Position numbers and translations under genes: made by a program. DNA of 15,321 nt, taken from contig JALNYR010000055.1 of NCBI GenBank assembly GCA_023229725.1, forward strand, positions 1 to 15,321, in the 5' to 3' direction. Below are positions 13,194-15,321 of this stretch, piece by piece. Numbering within the stretch: the first letter of the stretch is position 1; each line of letters begins with the position of its first letter. Source of the DNA: Dehalococcoidia bacterium (GTDB lineage Bacteria > Chloroflexota > Dehalococcoidia > GIF9 > AB-539-J10). Below the pieces are notes generated by a model. It worked only from the letters and a program-made list of their open reading frames with translations. It did no database searches and was not told the DNA's origin.

Positions 13194-15321
13194 ATGTCAT
13201 CAGCACAGGCTTTCCGCCGCACCGTGGCCGTGGCAGCGGCACTTCTCCTCTTGGTGACGTCGATGCCACTTTCGCTCCTGAACCCGGGGGCCGTTCTGGC
13301 GCACGAATGGGTCGTCACGTCGCTGGAGGATGATGGCGACGACGACACGCTTCGCTACGCAATCGGGAACTCGGCGGAGGGAGACACCATCTCGTTCGCC
13401 TCGGGTCTGAACGGAACCATCTACCTCGATCCGGGGCTTGGCGAGCTTGTCATCGACCATCCGCTCACCATTGAGGGGCCGGGCGCCGGCAACATCAGCA
13501 TCGATGGCGGGGAGGAGACGCAGGTTCTCATCATCGCGGTCGGCGACGTCATCCCCATCGACGTGATCATGGATCTGCTTGATTCGCTGGAGGGTATCTC
13601 GAGCATCGAATCGGTTGCGGAGATGCTGCAGACGGAGCCGTCCCAGCCCATCGAGTTCGAGCCCGCCGTCATCATCGAGGGACTCACGCTCAGCGGCGGC
13701 GCCGCATCTCACGAACCGGAATACCCGGATGAGTTGTTCGATGCAGTGGGAGGCAATCTCCTCGTACTTGGCAGCACCGCTGCCATCCGGGACTGCGTCA
13801 TCGAGAGCGGCTGGGCGATCGGCGGCGGCGGCGGCATCGCAGCCGCGGCGTCCCTGCTCTCACTTGAGAGCTGTACCATCCGCCAGAACACAGCGGGGGG
13901 CCTCTCGTATGACGTCGGCCTCTCCGGCGGAGGAGGCGGCCTGCTGACCGCCATCGCGTACGTCGAGGCCGAGGACTGCGTCTTCGAAGAGAACATCGCG
14001 CAATCGGAAGACGGTGGTATGGGCATCGGCGGAGGCATGGTAGCCCTCGTCTCACTCTGGGACTTTCGCGGATGCGTCATCAGTGACAACGTCGCGGAGG
14101 ACGGTGACGGACCGCCGGGTCTCGGCGGCGGCATCGTAGCGCTGCTCTCGCTGTGCAACTTCGAGCGATGCGACATCCTTGACAACATCGCGGGGGAAGG
14201 GGACTCCGGCGGAATCGGAGGAGGCGTCCTCGAAGCCTACAACTTCGTATTCAACATGCTGGAATGCACCATATCCGGCAACGCCGCGGGGCCTAACAGC
14301 ACCGACGAGGTCGAAGGCATGGGCGGCGGTGTCGGCGGCGGCATGTTCATCGGGCCGGCGCTGCTCGGCGGCACAGTGGTCCGTGACAGCCTGATTTCCG
14401 GCAACATCGCCGGCTCGGAAGGCGGGTTTGCGGCAGCAGGCGGGGGCGTTGCCTTCGCGGAGTTCATGTACGGCGCCGGCATGCCGGACATGCTCTCGTA
14501 CCTTGGCCTCCCCGAGCCCGAGCCGGAGCAGACGGAGTTCCTACCGCTGCATCTCGTCAACTGCACGCTGAGCGGCAACTCTGCTGCGGCGGCAATGTTC
14601 AGTATGGGTGGAGCCATGTGGGCGTTCGCCGAGAATCCGGTCGGCCTCAGCTTCTGCACCGTCACCGACAACACGGCGGGCTGGGGAGGAGGTCTGTCTA
14701 CCGATCCGGGTCCCATCTACGCCGAGGAGCCCGGCCAGCCGTACTATGGCATCCTGCTGCTCAAGAACTCCATCGTTGCCGGCAACACCGCTCTGGCGGA
14801 ACCAACCGGCGGTGACGAGCCTGCACCTCCCGTGCCCGTGCCCGGCACAGGGGACGACATCTGGGGACCCATCGTGTCCCTGTACGGCAACGTCATCGGC
14901 GATCCCGGAGGATGGGTTCTTCTGGACGAGACGGAGCCATCCGTTGTGTTTCCAGTAGATGAGGAGTGTGGCGATATCGTCGGGGTCGATGCTCGTCTCG
15001 GCCCGCTGGCCGACAACGGCGGCCCGACCATGACGCATGCCCTCCTTCCGGACAGCCCGGCGCTGGATGCCGCGTGCGACGGGCTCGCCATCACCGAGTA
15101 CGACATCGATTTCGACGAGATCGTCATCATCTTCGGCGATTCCGGACTCGATGCCTTCGACGCCGCGGCCCCCGGCATCGGCGAGGGCGCACCCGTGGAA
15201 GCAGACCAGCGCGGTGAGTCCCGACCCATCGACGGCGATGCTGACGGCGAGGAAGTGTGCGACAGCGGCGCCTTCGAGGCGCGCCCGGACATCGAAGTCC
15301 AGGGCGGTTCCAGCCGGGACG
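13194..15321 (+). CDS. Secreted right-handed beta-helix protein, choice-of-anchor/CSLREA-type (partial, runs off right edge)
   Basis: 709 codons are open to the window end with no stop. The N-terminus is a signal peptide: Arg8-Arg9, a hydrophobic core (about 11-24) and a likely cut after AVLA (residue 36). An opening DDTLRYAIGN...GDTISF with LTIEGPGAG (91-99) is typical of CSLREA/polymorphic outer-membrane-like beta-helix proteins. About ten coils carry a C/S-x-I-x-x-N-x-A motif at Cys201, 227, 262, 294, 326 and 358, Ser399, Cys457 and 488, and Ser526, often 31-32 residues apart, with GGG stretches between them. SPALDAACDG (621-630), DQRGESRP (671-678) and CDSGAFE (689-695) are the choice-of-anchor closing motif. 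Only one lysine (524) is present and Asp/Glu dominate. It probably acts at the cell surface; ligand unknown. ATG follows AAAGGAAAGG. Confidence 0.82.
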   Translation, partial: MSSAQAFRRTVAVAAALLLLVTSMPLSLLNPGAVLAHEWVVTSLEDDGDDDTLRYAIGNSAEGDTISFASGLNGTIYLDPGLGELVIDHPLTIEGPGAGNISIDGGEETQVLIIAVGDVIPIDVIMDLLDSLEGISSIESVAEMLQTEPSQPIEFEPAVIIEGLTLSGGAASHEPEYPDELFDAVGGNLLVLGSTAAIRDCVIESGWAIGGGGGIAAAASLLSLESCTIRQNTAGGLSYDVGLSGGGGGLLTAIAYVEAEDCVFEENIAQSEDGGMGIGGGMVALVSLWDFRGCVISDNVAEDGDGPPGLGGGIVALLSLCNFERCDILDNIAGEGDSGGIGGGVLEAYNFVFNMLECTISGNAAGPNSTDEVEGMGGGVGGGMFIGPALLGGTVVRDSLISGNIAGSEGGFAAAGGGVAFAEFMYGAGMPDMLSYLGLPEPEPEQTEFLPLHLVNCTLSGNSAAAAMFSMGGAMWAFAENPVGLSFCTVTDNTAGWGGGLSTDPGPIYAEEPGQPYYGILLLKNSIVAGNTALAEPTGGDEPAPPVPVPGTGDDIWGPIVSLYGNVIGDPGGWVLLDETEPSVVFPVDEECGDIVGVDARLGPLADNGGPTMTHALLPDSPALDAACDGLAITEYDIDFDEIVIIFGDSGLDAFDAAAPGIGEGAPVEADQRGESRPIDGDADGEEVCDSGAFEARPDIEVQGGSSRD

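Noticed and set aside
13791..15000. DNA repeat array within the beta-helix gene, possible CRISPR-like pattern
   Set aside because: The periodicity is at protein level (C-x-I-x-x-N coils); the DNA copies are not identical and there are no unique spacers.

Overview
The window is GC-rich bacterial chromosome. Codons end mostly in G or C, most genes have a good AGGAG-type ribosome site, several start with GTG, and sigma70-like promoters with 17-bp spacers can be read ahead of many genes. I see no mobile element, rRNA, tRNA or CRISPR array. The gene mix (threonine-dehydrogenase-like extended SDR, sugar-acid SDR, enolase-superfamily dehydratase, isocitrate-lyase/PEP-mutase-type lyase, IlvD, split UxaA, TspO-like protein, choice-of-anchor beta-helix protein) would suit a heterotrophic Chloroflexota of the Dehalococcoidia/SAR202 kind, which is known for many enolase-superfamily genes. 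That assignment is an inference from gene content, not a phylogeny.

Layout. Left edge (1-306): the first codons of a minus-strand flavodoxin-like reductase, probably leaderless, diverge from a 48-residue membrane protein. 382-2953: a TDH-like NAD-dependent epimerase/dehydratase, then a Cas4/RecB-like nuclease joined to an RNase H-fold exonuclease domain, convergent with a 113-residue unknown protein (3010-3351, minus). 3352-3908 has no convincing gene but carries the promoter of the next one. 3909-5135: a classical SDR convergent with a small DUF1801/DUF5655-like protein. 5201-6619 (minus): an AbgB-like M20 amidohydrolase, divergent from an enolase-superfamily acid-sugar dehydratase (6831-7985). 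Their 211-bp spacer holds two inverted repeats. An ICL/PEP-mutase family lyase (8070-8954) follows and ends in a very strong hairpin. Then come a TspO/MBR-like membrane protein (9060-9563), IlvD (9699-11372), and a UxaA/GarD-type lyase split into a large subunit (11543-12700) and a SAF subunit (12724-13017). The right edge holds a secreted beta-helix protein that runs off the window (from 13194).

Working together: SDR, enolase-type dehydratase, ICL-type lyase, IlvD/EDD-type dehydratase and two-subunit UxaA-type lyase all act on hydroxy acids. They look like a loose carboxylate/sugar-acid catabolic island in which most genes keep their own promoter. The amidohydrolase may release or process an acyl-amino acid substrate. 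No transporter or regulator gene is present in the window, so the substrate cannot be named. IlvD may equally be the ordinary branched-chain amino acid enzyme.
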